The notes: generated from the sequence alone by a model not told the origin. Counted from the stretch's first letter, positions 7,671 through 16,197 are shown. The stretch: DNA of 64,000 nt from Caproiciproducens galactitolivorans (GCF_026672255.1 NZ_JAPOHA010000003.1:186001-250000); one strand, 5' to 3'. Program-made: numbers and translations.

Positions 7671-8861
7671 ATGCAAATCGATTTTATCAAGAATACCGGA
7701 AAGGTAAGCGATTGTAACGCCATAGTTTGTCATCGGAATCCCCTGCGCGCGGGCGCGTTCAATCCGGGACAGAACGTATTTCCGGTTGAACATGCAGGCG
7801 CCGCACTGGATAATTAAATCATAGGAAGATAAGTCCTCCGGAAAATCCGAACCGCTTACGACGTTCACCGTCAGCTTTTCCCCGAACTTTTTCCGCAGCA
7901 TGCGGGGAATCTTTTCGCGCCCGATGTCCTCCGCCAACGGGGCGTGGGTGCAGGCTTCGGCAATCAGTACCTTTGCATTTTCCGTAAGGCGGTCGATCGC
8001 CCGGACGCTTTCCACGTAATAATTCAGGTCGCCTTTATAATTCGCAAACAGTACGGAAAAAGACGTGAGCTTGCTTTCCTTTGTTTTCTTTTCATAAACG
8101 GTTTTGAAAACCTGCGAGTCGGTGATGATCAGCTTCGGCGGTTCCTTTAAGCAGGCCAGAGCCTCGTCCAGTTTGTCGGTCGTTACGCTTAATACGATGC
8201 ATTTTTTGTCCAGAAGGTCGCGAAGCGTCTGCACCTGCGGCAGGATCAGCCGCCCTTTCGGAGCCTGTATGTCCTGCGGCATAACAAGCAGGACAAGGTC
8301 GCCGTTTTCCGCAAGGCCGCCGGTAATGCTTTTCACGTCGTAGTCCTCGGGGAGGAGGCGAATCAGCTCTTCCCGGATTTTATCGATGCCGGTTTTTTCT
8401 TTGGCGCTCACGACGATCGGTTTCAGTCCGCAGGCGTTTTCAATATCCCGGCTGAGCTGCCGCGAATCGGGAAGAAGGTCCGATTTGTTCAGAACCGCAA
8501 TGACGGGAATGTTCCGCTTGCGCAGGGCATGTACCCATGCGGTCTCTTCCGAAAAATCCCCGCCGCCGAAAACAACAAGGGCGATATCCGTTTTCTCAAT
8601 CACCTTTTTGGTTTTATCCACACGCATTTGTCCCAGCTCGCCGACATCGTCGAACCCGGCGGTGTCGATGAAGACGCAGGGCCCGATTCCGTGGATTTCC
8701 ATGGATTTATAGACCGGGTCGGCTGTGGTTCCGGCCACATCCGAAACCAGCGCGGTTTCCTGCCGGGTAAGCGCGTTCACCAGCGAAGATTTCCCACTGT
8801 TGCGCTTTCCGAAGATGCCGATGTGCAGGCGGTTTGCCCTTGGGGTATCCGTTAAACTCAT
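7668..8861 (-). CDS. hydF: [FeFe]-hydrogenase maturation GTPase HydF
   Basis: This 397-residue protein has an N-terminal Era/TrmE-like GTPase domain. Its P-loop GKRNSGKS lies near residues 18-25, followed by DVAGTTADPV, DTAGFDD and NKSD. The C-terminal part holds the iron-sulfur site, with a His in EACTHAPLAED near residue 300 and the CGAC pair near residue 367. HydF is the scaffold that receives the 2Fe subcluster made with HydE and HydG and delivers it to the hydrogenase. It is the last gene of the operon, 166 bp after hydG. Confidence 0.95.
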   Translation of the reverse strand: MSLTDTPRANRLHIGIFGKRNSGKSSLVNALTRQETALVSDVAGTTADPVYKSMEIHGIGPCVFIDTAGFDDVGELGQMRVDKTKKVIEKTDIALVVFGGGDFSEETAWVHALRKRNIPVIAVLNKSDLLPDSRQLSRDIENACGLKPIVVSAKEKTGIDKIREELIRLLPEDYDVKSITGGLAENGDLVLLVMPQDIQAPKGRLILPQVQTLRDLLDKKCIVLSVTTDKLDEALACLKEPPKLIITDSQVFKTVYEKKTKESKLTSFSVLFANYKGDLNYYVESVRAIDRLTENAKVLIAEACTHAPLAEDIGREKIPRMLRKKFGEKLTVNVVSGSDFPEDLSSYDLIIQCGACMFNRKYVLSRIERARAQGIPMTNYGVTIAYLSGILDKIDLH

Positions 8862-9027
8862 CTTTCTTCCCTCTTTTCTGTTATTTCCCGGGACTTGTTT
8901 GCAAAATCAGGAATCTTGTTTCCGCTCAAATTCTGTCTGCGTCAAATATTTAATATGGTAAGTATTTTTGTTTTTCCTGTCAGTCATTATTTTATCTCGA
9001 AATCCGCCGGTTCACAAGGTTTAAAGA

Positions 9028-10446
9028 TTAGAAACGGAAATCCCGTTTTCCTTCGTTCAGTTCGGTTAAATGCTCCATTGCAATGGCGCGGACTTTTTCG
9101 TTCGGAATATTCCAAATTTCTTTTGCAATCAGCGCTTCGCCCTTTTGCTTGGTATCCGGCGAAGCGTAGTCTTCCAGGTATTCTTTCAGCGTCATCAGCG
9201 CGTTCGGATGGCAGCAGTTCGCGATCTGGCCGGCTTTTACAAGCTGCATAAAGCGGTCGCCCGTGCGGCCGGAGCGGTAGCACGCCGTGCAGAAGCTGGG
9301 GATATAGCCGAACCCAAGCAGCCAGTTGACAATTTCGTCCAAGGTGCGGGTGTCGTTTACGTCGAACTGCGCGGAGTTTTCGCCCTCCGCTTCGGGCTCG
9401 CAGTAGCCGCCGACGCTGGTGCGGGAGCCGCCGCTGATTTGGGAAACGCCCAGATCGAGGACGCGCTCGCGGGTTTTCTGCGATTCGCGGGTGGAAATAA
9501 TCATGCCGGTGTAGGGAACCGCAATCCGCAGGACGGCGACGATTTTTGCGAAGATCTCGTCCGAGATGGCGTTGGAAAAGGTGGTGGGGTCAATGTCGTC
9601 GGCAGGACGGATGCGCGGTACGCTGATCGTGTGCGGGCCGACGCCCATGGCGGCTTCCAGATGCTCCGCGTGCATTAAGAGCCCGACAAAATCATAGCGG
9701 TACATATTCAATCCGAACAGTACGCCGATGCCCACGTCGTCGATGCCGCCCTCCATGGCGCGGTCCATCGCCTCGGTGTGATAGGCGTAGTCGTGTTTCG
9801 GTCCGGTGGGGTGGAGCTCCTCGTAGCTTTTTTTATTGTAAGTTTCCTGAAACAGAATATAGGTGCCGATGCCGGCTTCCTTCAGCTTGCGGTAATTTTC
9901 CACCGTCGTGGCGGCAATATTGACGTTTACGCGGCGGATGGCCCCGTTTTTATGTTTGATGCTGTAAATGGTGTGGATACTGTCCAGAATGTATTCGATC
10001 GGGTTGTTCACCGGGTCTTCGCCGGTTTCCAGCGCCAGCCGTTTATGGCCCATATCCTGTAATGCGATAACTTCGCGGGCGATTTCCTCCTGCGTCAGCT
10101 TTTTGCGGGTGATGGTTTTATTTTTGTGGTGGTAGGGGCAGTATACGCAGCCGTTCACGCAGTAGTTCGACAGATACAGCGGCGCGAACAGAACAATCCG
10201 GTTTCCGTAAAAACGCAGCTTGATTTCTTTTGCCAGATGAATCATTTTTTCAATCTCGTCCGGCAGGTCGCATTCCAGAAGCACAGCGGCTTCCCGGTGG
10301 GTCAGGCCCTTGCAGTCCTTCGCGCGTTCAAGCAGGCTGTCGATCAGCTCGCGGTTGCTCTTGTTTTTTTGAGCATAATCCAGGGTATCCAGTATCTCCT
10401 CGTCGTTAATGAACTCGGTTGCAATTTTCGATTTGCAGTTGTACAT
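9028..10446 (-). CDS. hydG: [FeFe]-hydrogenase maturase HydG (radical SAM tyrosine lyase)
   Basis: This is a 472-residue radical SAM enzyme. The motif CVNGCVYC followed by PYHHKNK near residue 95 binds the SAM cluster. The C-terminal CTACYR...NCC (CX2CX22C) near residues 390-415 binds the auxiliary cluster specific to HydG. HydG splits tyrosine into p-cresol and dehydroglycine to supply the CO and cyanide ligands of the H-cluster. It lies 21 bp after hydE. Length and motifs match the family. Confidence 0.96.
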   Translation of the reverse strand: MYNCKSKIATEFINDEEILDTLDYAQKNKSNRELIDSLLERAKDCKGLTHREAAVLLECDLPDEIEKMIHLAKEIKLRFYGNRIVLFAPLYLSNYCVNGCVYCPYHHKNKTITRKKLTQEEIAREVIALQDMGHKRLALETGEDPVNNPIEYILDSIHTIYSIKHKNGAIRRVNVNIAATTVENYRKLKEAGIGTYILFQETYNKKSYEELHPTGPKHDYAYHTEAMDRAMEGGIDDVGIGVLFGLNMYRYDFVGLLMHAEHLEAAMGVGPHTISVPRIRPADDIDPTTFSNAISDEIFAKIVAVLRIAVPYTGMIISTRESQKTRERVLDLGVSQISGGSRTSVGGYCEPEAEGENSAQFDVNDTRTLDEIVNWLLGFGYIPSFCTACYRSGRTGDRFMQLVKAGQIANCCHPNALMTLKEYLEDYASPDTKQKGEALIAKEIWNIPNEKVRAIAMEHLTELNEGKRDFRF

Positions 10447-10467
10447 GGTGAACGCTCCTTTAATGAT

Positions 10468-11511
10468 TTATTTTGGCGGGCGGTAATCGCCCCTGTCTAC
10501 TACAATTTCATATCCGATTTTTCGCATACGGTTTTGAAGGCAGAAACGGCATTCGGCGGCTTCTTCTCCGGTGCAGATTTTGTTGTCGTACAGCTCGTAT
10601 TTTTTCCGGACGCCTACCGGGGAAAGATTCGGCATGACAACGTTCGCTCCGGCTAAAATCCCTTTTTCCCGTCCTTCCGGGTGGATGGTTCCCAGGGCGG
10701 TTGTGGCGGGAATCAGGGCGCTTGGAAGCATCAGCCGCAGGATGCTGATCAAACGCAGCGTCTTTTCCAGCCCTCCCGCCGGAAAACCGGCAAAGGGCGT
10801 ATCGTGGTGGGGGACAAAGGGGCCGATTCCTACCATCTGCGGCTCAAACTGCCTGATAAAAAGCAGGTCTTCCGCAAGGTTTTCCGTTGTCTGGTAAGGC
10901 GAGCCGACCATAAAGCCCGAGCCGACCTGATAGCCGGATTCTTTCAGCCGCTCCAGGCACTGTATGCGGTTCGAAAGCGAAAGCTCCGGCGGGTGAATCT
11001 TCCCGTAATGCTGCGGGTTTGCTGTTTCATGCCGCAGGAGATAGCGGTCGGCGCCTGCTTCGCGGAATTTACGGTACGCTTCCCCGCTTCTTTCCCCGAT
11101 CGAAAGGGTTACGGCGCAGTCGGGGTATCCTTTTTTAATGGAGGATACAAGATCGATGATCTTTTCATCCGTAAAAAACGGATCCTCGCCGCCCTGCAAA
11201 ACGAAGGTGCGAAAGCCAAGGGAATATCCGTTTTCACAGCAGGATAAAATCTCCTCTTTCGTCAGCCGGTAGCGCTCCGCTTTTTTGTTGCTCTTCCGGA
11301 TTCCGCAGTAATAACAATCGTTTTTGCAGTAATTTGTGAATTCGATCAGACCGCGGACATAAATCCGGTTGCCGAAATACCGTTTGGAAACGCTTCGTGC
11401 CTTTTCAAAAAGGTAGTCGTCATCCCTTTCTGTCAGGCCGTCCAGCAGGGTGCAAAGCTCGTCTTTGCTCAGGGTGTTTTGTTCATAAAGCTTGTCAATT
11501 AATTTTTTCAT
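10468..11511 (-). CDS. hydE: [FeFe]-hydrogenase maturase HydE (radical SAM)
   Basis: This 347-residue radical SAM protein has the cluster motif CKNDCYYC near residue 62, followed by GIRKSN, then the GGEDP motif near residue 107. It belongs with HydE/BioB-type enzymes. In H-cluster assembly HydE acts on an iron-cysteine synthon made by HydG to build the binuclear precursor. It sits 12 bp after the TM1266-like gene and 21 bp before hydG, in one operon. No hydrogenase structural gene lies in the window. Confidence 0.95.
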   Translation of the reverse strand: MKKLIDKLYEQNTLSKDELCTLLDGLTERDDDYLFEKARSVSKRYFGNRIYVRGLIEFTNYCKNDCYYCGIRKSNKKAERYRLTKEEILSCCENGYSLGFRTFVLQGGEDPFFTDEKIIDLVSSIKKGYPDCAVTLSIGERSGEAYRKFREAGADRYLLRHETANPQHYGKIHPPELSLSNRIQCLERLKESGYQVGSGFMVGSPYQTTENLAEDLLFIRQFEPQMVGIGPFVPHHDTPFAGFPAGGLEKTLRLISILRLMLPSALIPATTALGTIHPEGREKGILAGANVVMPNLSPVGVRKKYELYDNKICTGEEAAECRFCLQNRMRKIGYEIVVDRGDYRPPK

Positions 11512-11523
11512 TGGCAGCCATCC

Positions 11524-11790
11524 TTATTCCTGTGCTTGTGAAGCGGGCAGTTTGGAGTAAACGGTTTTTGTGCTGACGTGCGGCAGCATTCCCAGCTTGC
11601 CGGAAAGCGCGCTGATGACGTCGTTCGGCGCGTCCAGAACAACGCTGATGACGAAAATCTGGCGCTTATGGTACGGTACGCCCATTCTGCCGATAATGTA
11701 TTCCCCGTATTCATGCAGAATGGCGTTAATTTTTTCAGCGGATTCGATGTTTTCAACCACAATGCCGATGAGTGCGATTCGTGAATCCAT
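11524..11790 (-). CDS. TM1266-family iron-only hydrogenase system regulator
   Basis: This 88-residue ACT-like protein begins MDSRIALIGIVVEN and contains EYGEYIIGRMGVPYHKRQIFVISVVLDAP. That matches the small putative regulators found beside hydrogenase maturation genes, with Thermotoga TM1266 as the type. The frame is open upstream to 11892. The ATG at 11790 is chosen because of its ribosome site and because the longer version would run through the leader terminator. It is the first gene of the hyd operon. The regulatory mechanism of this family is not settled. Confidence 0.85.
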   Translation of the reverse strand: MDSRIALIGIVVENIESAEKINAILHEYGEYIIGRMGVPYHKRQIFVISVVLDAPNDVISALSGKLGMLPHVSTKTVYSKLPASQAQE

Positions 11791-11834
11791 TTTCAATCCC
11801 TTCTTCCTAAATAAAATGATTTGCAGCCTGAAAA

Positions 11835-12025
11835 GAAAAAATCCCTGTGCCAAAAAGGCACAGGGACAGCAAAGCAAGACCGGAGCACACACGCTCCCCG
11901 GTTTCGTTACTATTCACTCGCCTTTTCATTCGGGACGAACCCTCATGCAGTCAGTACGATTTTTTTTATCAGCACACACGGTTTGCCGTAAGAAAATCCT
12001 CTTTCCGGCTCACCAAAGTATTTTG
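11835..12025 (-). promoter_or_regulatory. Structured leader with intrinsic terminator before the hyd maturation operon
   Basis: About 190 nt are transcribed between the promoter and the TM1266-like gene. Reading the minus strand, there is a GCCG...CGGC arm, a CGGCAAACCG hairpin, and a CCGG/GCTCC hairpin with a GTGTGT loop (11880-11901). The leader ends in a strong terminator (TCCCTGTGCC stem at 11835-11866, loop AAAAA on the plus strand, T-tract after it). A terminator ahead of the first gene implies attenuation by a riboswitch, protein or other signal. The sequence word GTGTGTGCT occurs twice. I do not recognise a known riboswitch class. Confidence 0.7.
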
Positions 12026-12030
12026 TTAAA

Positions 12031-12058
12031 ATTATATCATATTTTCAAATAGAGTCAA
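12031..12058 (-). promoter_or_regulatory. SigA-type promoter of the hyd maturation operon
   Basis: On the minus strand TTGACT (12053-12058) and TATAAT (12031-12036) are separated by 16 bp. The start is expected near 12025, which makes the structured leader part of the transcript. Confidence 0.8.
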
Positions 12059-12094
12059 GATGCAGGGAGAAGATTCCGTCACCAATTTAGGGCA

Positions 12095-12129
12095 ATAAAA
12101 AAGCCCCCGCATGTTCCATGCGAAGGCTT
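12095..12129 (-). terminator. Intrinsic terminator of the fructose operon
   Basis: Read on the minus strand, the stem AAGCCTTCGCATG / CATGCGGGGGCTT has a GAA loop and is followed by TTTTATT. It lies 41 bp after the HPr gene. Confidence 0.85.
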
Positions 12130-12169
12130 AGGTTATAGGAAGGTTTTATGGCTGAAAAAGAAGGATTGT

Positions 12170-12427
12170 TTAAAAGTTGTTCTGAAAAAAATCGTGAAGT
12201 ACCGCAATGGCTTCTTCTTCGTCGGGGCCGTCGGCGACCACCTGAACGGTTTCGTCCTTTTTGGCAGCCAAAGCCATAACGGCAAAAATGCGTTTTGCGT
12301 CTGCGCTTTTCCCGTTTTTATTGAGTTTGATCGAACAGGTGAATTTCCCGGCTTCTTTTACGAGTAACCCCGCCGGTCTTGCGTGGATTCCATCCGGGTC
12401 GGTAATAACATAGCTGAATTCTTTCAT
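12170..12427 (-). CDS. HPr-family phosphocarrier of the fructose operon, Arg at position 46
   Basis: This 85-residue protein has the active-site motif GIHARP with His15, the residue phosphorylated by PTS enzyme I. In Firmicutes HPr, residue 46 is normally the serine phosphorylated by HPr kinase (KSIMGVMSL). Here the matching stretch is KRIFAVMAL, so residue 46 is Arg. The protein can probably relay phosphate to FruA but should not take part in Ser46-P/CcpA signalling. It is the last gene of the operon, 33 bp after fruA. Confidence 0.88.
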   Translation of the reverse strand: MKEFSYVITDPDGIHARPAGLLVKEAGKFTCSIKLNKNGKSADAKRIFAVMALAAKKDETVQVVADGPDEEEAIAVLHDFFQNNF

Positions 12428-12460
12428 AGAAGATTTCCTTTTCTTATCATCGAATTTTCT

Positions 12461-14341
12461 TTAAGCCTTTTCTTCGATCGGCTTTTTCAGAATGGCCAGT
12501 AGCAGCATTCCCACAGCGGAGCCGGCTAAAAGGGCGACGATATACAGCAGCGGGTTTCCGACCACGGGGAAGACAAAGATGCCGCCGTGCGGCGCACGTA
12601 AAGTACAGTTGAAAAGCATGGAAAGCCCGCCGGCAACGCCGGAGCCGATGGCGCAGGCAGGGATGACACGCAGGGGGTCGGCGGCAGCGAAGGGGATAGC
12701 GCCCTCCGTAATGAACGACAGACCCATTACATAGTTTGCCACGCCGGACTGGCGCTCCTGAACCGTGAAGCGGTTTTTAAAGAAAGTGGTGCACAGGGCG
12801 ATGGCAAGGGGCGGAACCATTCCGCCGACCATAACCGCCGCCATAATATTGAAATTGCCGGAGGCAAGGGACGCGGTTCCGAATACGTAGGCCGCTTTGT
12901 TAATCGGCCCGCCGAAGTCGATGGACATCATCGCGCCGAGAAGGATTCCCAGCAGAACCTTGCTGCTGCTGCCCATGCTGTTCAGGCTGGCGGTCAGCCA
13001 TTGGTTAAACGCGGAGAGAGGCGGGTTGATGAGAAACACCATCAGCAGACCCATCAGCAGAACGCCGAAAAACGGATACAGTAAGACGGGCTTGATTCCC
13101 TCGAGGTTTTTCGGCAGACCGCGGAAGAGCTTTTTCAGGCCGAGAACCAGATATCCGGCGAGAAAGCCCGCAAGCAGCGCGCCCAGAAAGCCCGCTCCGC
13201 CGGAAATAGCCAGCGCGCCGCCGACGAAACCGGCCACGAGCGCGGGGCGGTCGCCGATGCTGAGCGCAATATAGCCCGCAAGAATCGGAAGCATGAAGCC
13301 GAACGCGGCGCCGCCGACCTTATTCAGAAAAGCGGCAAGCGGGGTGTTGTTGCCGAATTTAGAGGGGTCAATCGCGTAGTTGTCGAACAGGAAGGACAGC
13401 GCGATCAAAATGCCGCCGCCGATTACGAACGGAAGCATATGGGAAACACCGTTCATCAGGTGCTTGTAAATCTGACGGCCCACGCTTTCGTTTTCCGGAA
13501 CGAATTCTCCGGACTGCCCGCCGGAGGCGCTGTGGAATACGGGAACATTGCCGCTCAAGGCCTGCTGAATCAGCTCCGGCGCGCGGCTGATCCCGTCGGA
13601 TACCTTTGTCTGAAGAACCTTTTTTCCGTTGAAACGGTCCATTTCAACCTGCCGGTCCACCGCAACAATAATGCATTCCGCTTTGTCGATTTCGTCTCTG
13701 GTCAGAATATTTTCCGCGCCGCCGGAGCCGTCGGTTTCCACTTTCAGGCTGACGCCCAGCTTCTTCGCTGTTTTCTCAAGATTCTCCGCCGCCATGTAGG
13801 TGTGGGCGATGCCGGTCGGGCAGGCGGTTACCGCCAGCAGCCGATATCCTCCGGGGGTTTCTTCCTTCTGTTCCTCCGCGAGTTTCTTCGTTTCCGCTTT
13901 GTTGATTAAATCCCGGAATTCCGCATTGCTTTTTGCATGAATCAGCTTCTGGCGGAAATCGTCGTCCATTAAAAGCACGGACAGGCGGCCGAGTACGTCC
14001 AGATGAATGTTTTCCTTTGTCTGCGGGGCGGCGATTAAAAACAGCAGTTTGGCGGGTTCGCCGTCCAGCGATTCGTAGTCGACCCCGTCCTTTACGACGA
14101 TTGCGCTCAATCCTGCCTGGGATACCGCGTTTGTTTTCGCGTGCGGGATGGCTACGCCTTCGCCGATTCCCGTCGTCCCTTCTTTTTCCCTTTCCAGAAC
14201 GCATTTTTTGTACTCTGCCTTATTCAGCAGATTTCCGCTTCGGTCCATAAGATCAACAAGCTCGTCGATTGCCTGCATTTTCGATTTCGGATTTGCATTC
14301 AGATGAATGCCTTCCTCACTTAACAAATCGGTAATGCGCAT
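12461..14341 (-). CDS. fruA: PTS fructose transporter subunit EIIABC
   Basis: This 626-residue fusion carries, in order, EIIA (about 1-150, with GVAIPHAKT and phosphorylated His67), EIIB (about 165-265, with TACPTGIAHTYMAAE and its cysteine) and EIIC (about 290-620, several membrane segments). This A-B-C order is usual in clostridial fructose permeases. It imports fructose while phosphorylating it to fructose 1-phosphate, the substrate of the adjacent fruK. It lies 21 bp after fruK. Confidence 0.94.
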   Translation of the reverse strand: MRITDLLSEEGIHLNANPKSKMQAIDELVDLMDRSGNLLNKAEYKKCVLEREKEGTTGIGEGVAIPHAKTNAVSQAGLSAIVVKDGVDYESLDGEPAKLLFLIAAPQTKENIHLDVLGRLSVLLMDDDFRQKLIHAKSNAEFRDLINKAETKKLAEEQKEETPGGYRLLAVTACPTGIAHTYMAAENLEKTAKKLGVSLKVETDGSGGAENILTRDEIDKAECIIVAVDRQVEMDRFNGKKVLQTKVSDGISRAPELIQQALSGNVPVFHSASGGQSGEFVPENESVGRQIYKHLMNGVSHMLPFVIGGGILIALSFLFDNYAIDPSKFGNNTPLAAFLNKVGGAAFGFMLPILAGYIALSIGDRPALVAGFVGGALAISGGAGFLGALLAGFLAGYLVLGLKKLFRGLPKNLEGIKPVLLYPFFGVLLMGLLMVFLINPPLSAFNQWLTASLNSMGSSSKVLLGILLGAMMSIDFGGPINKAAYVFGTASLASGNFNIMAAVMVGGMVPPLAIALCTTFFKNRFTVQERQSGVANYVMGLSFITEGAIPFAAADPLRVIPACAIGSGVAGGLSMLFNCTLRAPHGGIFVFPVVGNPLLYIVALLAGSAVGMLLLAILKKPIEEKA

Positions 14342-14362
14342 GTTTACTCCTCCTGTAGCTAT

Positions 14363-15265
14363 TTAAATTTGCATCATTAATGCCAGAATATCCTCTTTTG
14401 AAGCGAGTTCTTCGCTGAAAGCGCTGGCGCTCCCCGCGGCGATGCCGGTGCGGAAGGCTTCCTGATAGTCTCCGTGCGCAAGGTATCCCGCAAGGAATCC
14501 GGCTACCATGGAATCGCCCGCGCCCACGGAGTTGCGTACAACACCTTTCGGCGCCGGGCTTTTGTGCGTCCGGCCGCTTTCTTCCACCAGAATCGCGCCT
14601 TCCCCGGCCATGGAAACCAGAATATTCCGCGCGCCCTTCGTTTGAAGCTCCTTCGCACATTGGATGATTTCCTCGTCGCTTTGCAGCTTTCGTCCGAACA
14701 GCTCACCCAGTTCATGATTGTTCGGCTTAATTAAGAACGGATGGTATTTCAGCACGTTCAAAAGCAGGTCGCGGGTTGCGTCCACAACCACAAGAATGTT
14801 TTTCGCTTTGATACGGTCAAGTATTTTTTCGTAGATATCCTCCGGAAGCGTATTGGGAATGCTTCCGGCGAGAACCAGCACATCCCCTTCCCGGAGCCGG
14901 TCAATCCGGTCAAACAGTTTTTGCAGGTCCGCTCCGCCGATTCGGGGCCCCTGCCCGTTGATTTCACTTTCTTCGTCCGATTTCAGTTTTACGTTGATTC
15001 GGGACATCCCGTTCTGAATCCGGATAAAATCCGATTCACAGCCGAAGATTTTTAATCGCTTTTGAATTTCATTCCCGGTAAAACCGGCGATAAATCCCAT
15101 GGCAACACTTTCAATACCAAGGTTTTTTAAAACGATGGATACGTTGATTCCCTTGCCCCCGGGAAGGATTTTTTCCGAACGGGTGCGGTTTACTTCCCCC
15201 AGACGGAAAGAATCCACTTTCACGATGTAGTCAAGGGACGGATTGAAGGTTACGGTGTAGATCAT
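14363..15265 (-). CDS. fruK: 1-phosphofructokinase
   Basis: This is a 300-residue PfkB-family sugar kinase. The N-terminal PfkB signature GGKGINVSIVLKNLG lies near residue 37, and the C-terminal signature VGAGDSMVAGFLAG near residue 248 contains the catalytic Asp. It begins MIYTVTFNPSLDYIV, typical of 1-phosphofructokinase. It converts fructose 1-phosphate to fructose 1,6-bisphosphate. Its start overlaps the regulator gene by 4 bp (ATGA). Confidence 0.94.
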   Translation of the reverse strand: MIYTVTFNPSLDYIVKVDSFRLGEVNRTRSEKILPGGKGINVSIVLKNLGIESVAMGFIAGFTGNEIQKRLKIFGCESDFIRIQNGMSRINVKLKSDEESEINGQGPRIGGADLQKLFDRIDRLREGDVLVLAGSIPNTLPEDIYEKILDRIKAKNILVVVDATRDLLLNVLKYHPFLIKPNNHELGELFGRKLQSDEEIIQCAKELQTKGARNILVSMAGEGAILVEESGRTHKSPAPKGVVRNSVGAGDSMVAGFLAGYLAHGDYQEAFRTGIAAGSASAFSEELASKEDILALMMQI

Positions 15266-16014
15266 ATCTTTTCAGTCTCCAATACGGTCGTATATTTTCG
15301 GTACTGCCCGTCTTCCAGCGCCGTCGTAATGATGCAGGCGGATTCGAGACCGGCAAAGGTAATGGGGGAAATACTGTTGAATTTGCTCGGGTCCGCCAGA
15401 ACGTATTTCTCGCCGCATTTTGAAAGCGCTTCCGCTTTTACCAGCGCTTCGCTTACGTCCGGCGTGGTATAGCCGATTTTTGCACTGATGCCGTTTGTAC
15501 CGAAAAAGCCCTTGGTAAAATTGTATTTTTTCAAACTGGAAATCGCTTCATTGCCGACGACGGCGTCCGTCGCCATTTTCAGTTCGCCGCCGAGAATAAA
15601 AACCTTGCAGCCCTTCTGCGCCAGCTTTTTTGCGTGAACCGTGCCGTTCGTAACATAGACCGCGTTTTTTTCCGTAATATAGTTGATCAGCAGATCGGTT
15701 GTCGTCCCCGCATCGATATAGACGAAATCGTTTTCCTGAATAAGCGACGCCGCATATTTTGCGATGGCCTTTTTCTGTTCCGTATTCCGGTTTTGGCGGA
15801 TGGATACGTCGTCGTCCTTCGTGCTGTACAAAACGTCGATCGCGGTTGCCCCGCCGTGAACTTTATTTAACTTTCCGATATTGCCGAGCGCAGTCAAATC
15901 CCTGCGGATGGTGGATTCGGAACTGTTGAGTGCTTCGGTCAGCTCCGATACGGTAACGACCCTTTTCTTTTCCACCATTTTCAAAATGGCGGCATATCTT
16001 TCTTCTGTCAGCAT
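15262..16014 (-). CDS. fruR: DeoR/GlpR-family repressor of the fructose operon
   Basis: This 250-residue regulator has an N-terminal DeoR-type helix-turn-helix (MLTEERYAAILKMVEKKRVVTVSELTEALNSSESTIRRDL is the region at residues 1-40). A DeoRC sensor domain follows, with the YIDAGTTTDLL phosphosugar-binding motif near residue 100 and a GTNGIS motif. It is first in the operon. It probably binds the repeats at 16054-16102 and responds to fructose 1-phosphate, as its relatives do. Confidence 0.9.
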   Translation of the reverse strand: MLTEERYAAILKMVEKKRVVTVSELTEALNSSESTIRRDLTALGNIGKLNKVHGGATAIDVLYSTKDDDVSIRQNRNTEQKKAIAKYAASLIQENDFVYIDAGTTTDLLINYITEKNAVYVTNGTVHAKKLAQKGCKVFILGGELKMATDAVVGNEAISSLKKYNFTKGFFGTNGISAKIGYTTPDVSEALVKAEALSKCGEKYVLADPSKFNSISPITFAGLESACIITTALEDGQYRKYTTVLETEKI

Positions 16015-16037
16015 GGCTACTCCCTCTCTTTGCCCTT

Positions 16038-16066
16038 ATAATACACTCATTTTCGATTACAGTCAA
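16038..16066 (-). promoter_or_regulatory. SigA-type promoter of the fructose operon
   Basis: On the minus strand TTGACT (16061-16066) and TATTAT (16038-16043) are separated by 17 bp. The -35 element lies inside the repeat cluster attributed to the FruR operator. Confidence 0.78.
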
Positions 16067-16102
16067 TCAAAATCGGTCAAATAAACCACCAAAATCAGTC
16101 AA
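16054..16102. repeat. Probable FruR operator repeats
   Basis: CAAAATCGGTCAA (16068-16080) and CAAAATCAGTCAA (16090-16102) differ at one base and lie 22 bp apart, on the same face of the helix. A weaker third copy, CGATTACAGTCAA (16054-16066), covers the -35 box. Repeated T/G-A-rich half-sites over a promoter are typical of DeoR-family operators. Confidence 0.65.
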
Positions 16103-16197
16103 GAAAATTCTGACAAAAGTAACAAATGCACCACATCTTTTTCCGTTCCTATTATTTTATCTGATAAAATTTCATATACTATGCGGGGGTGATATTC

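Noticed and set aside
11835-12025. Hyd leader as a T-box, SAM, cobalamin or Moco riboswitch
   Set aside because: The conserved core words of those classes, such as the T-box sequence or the B12 box, are not present. I keep it as an unclassified leader.
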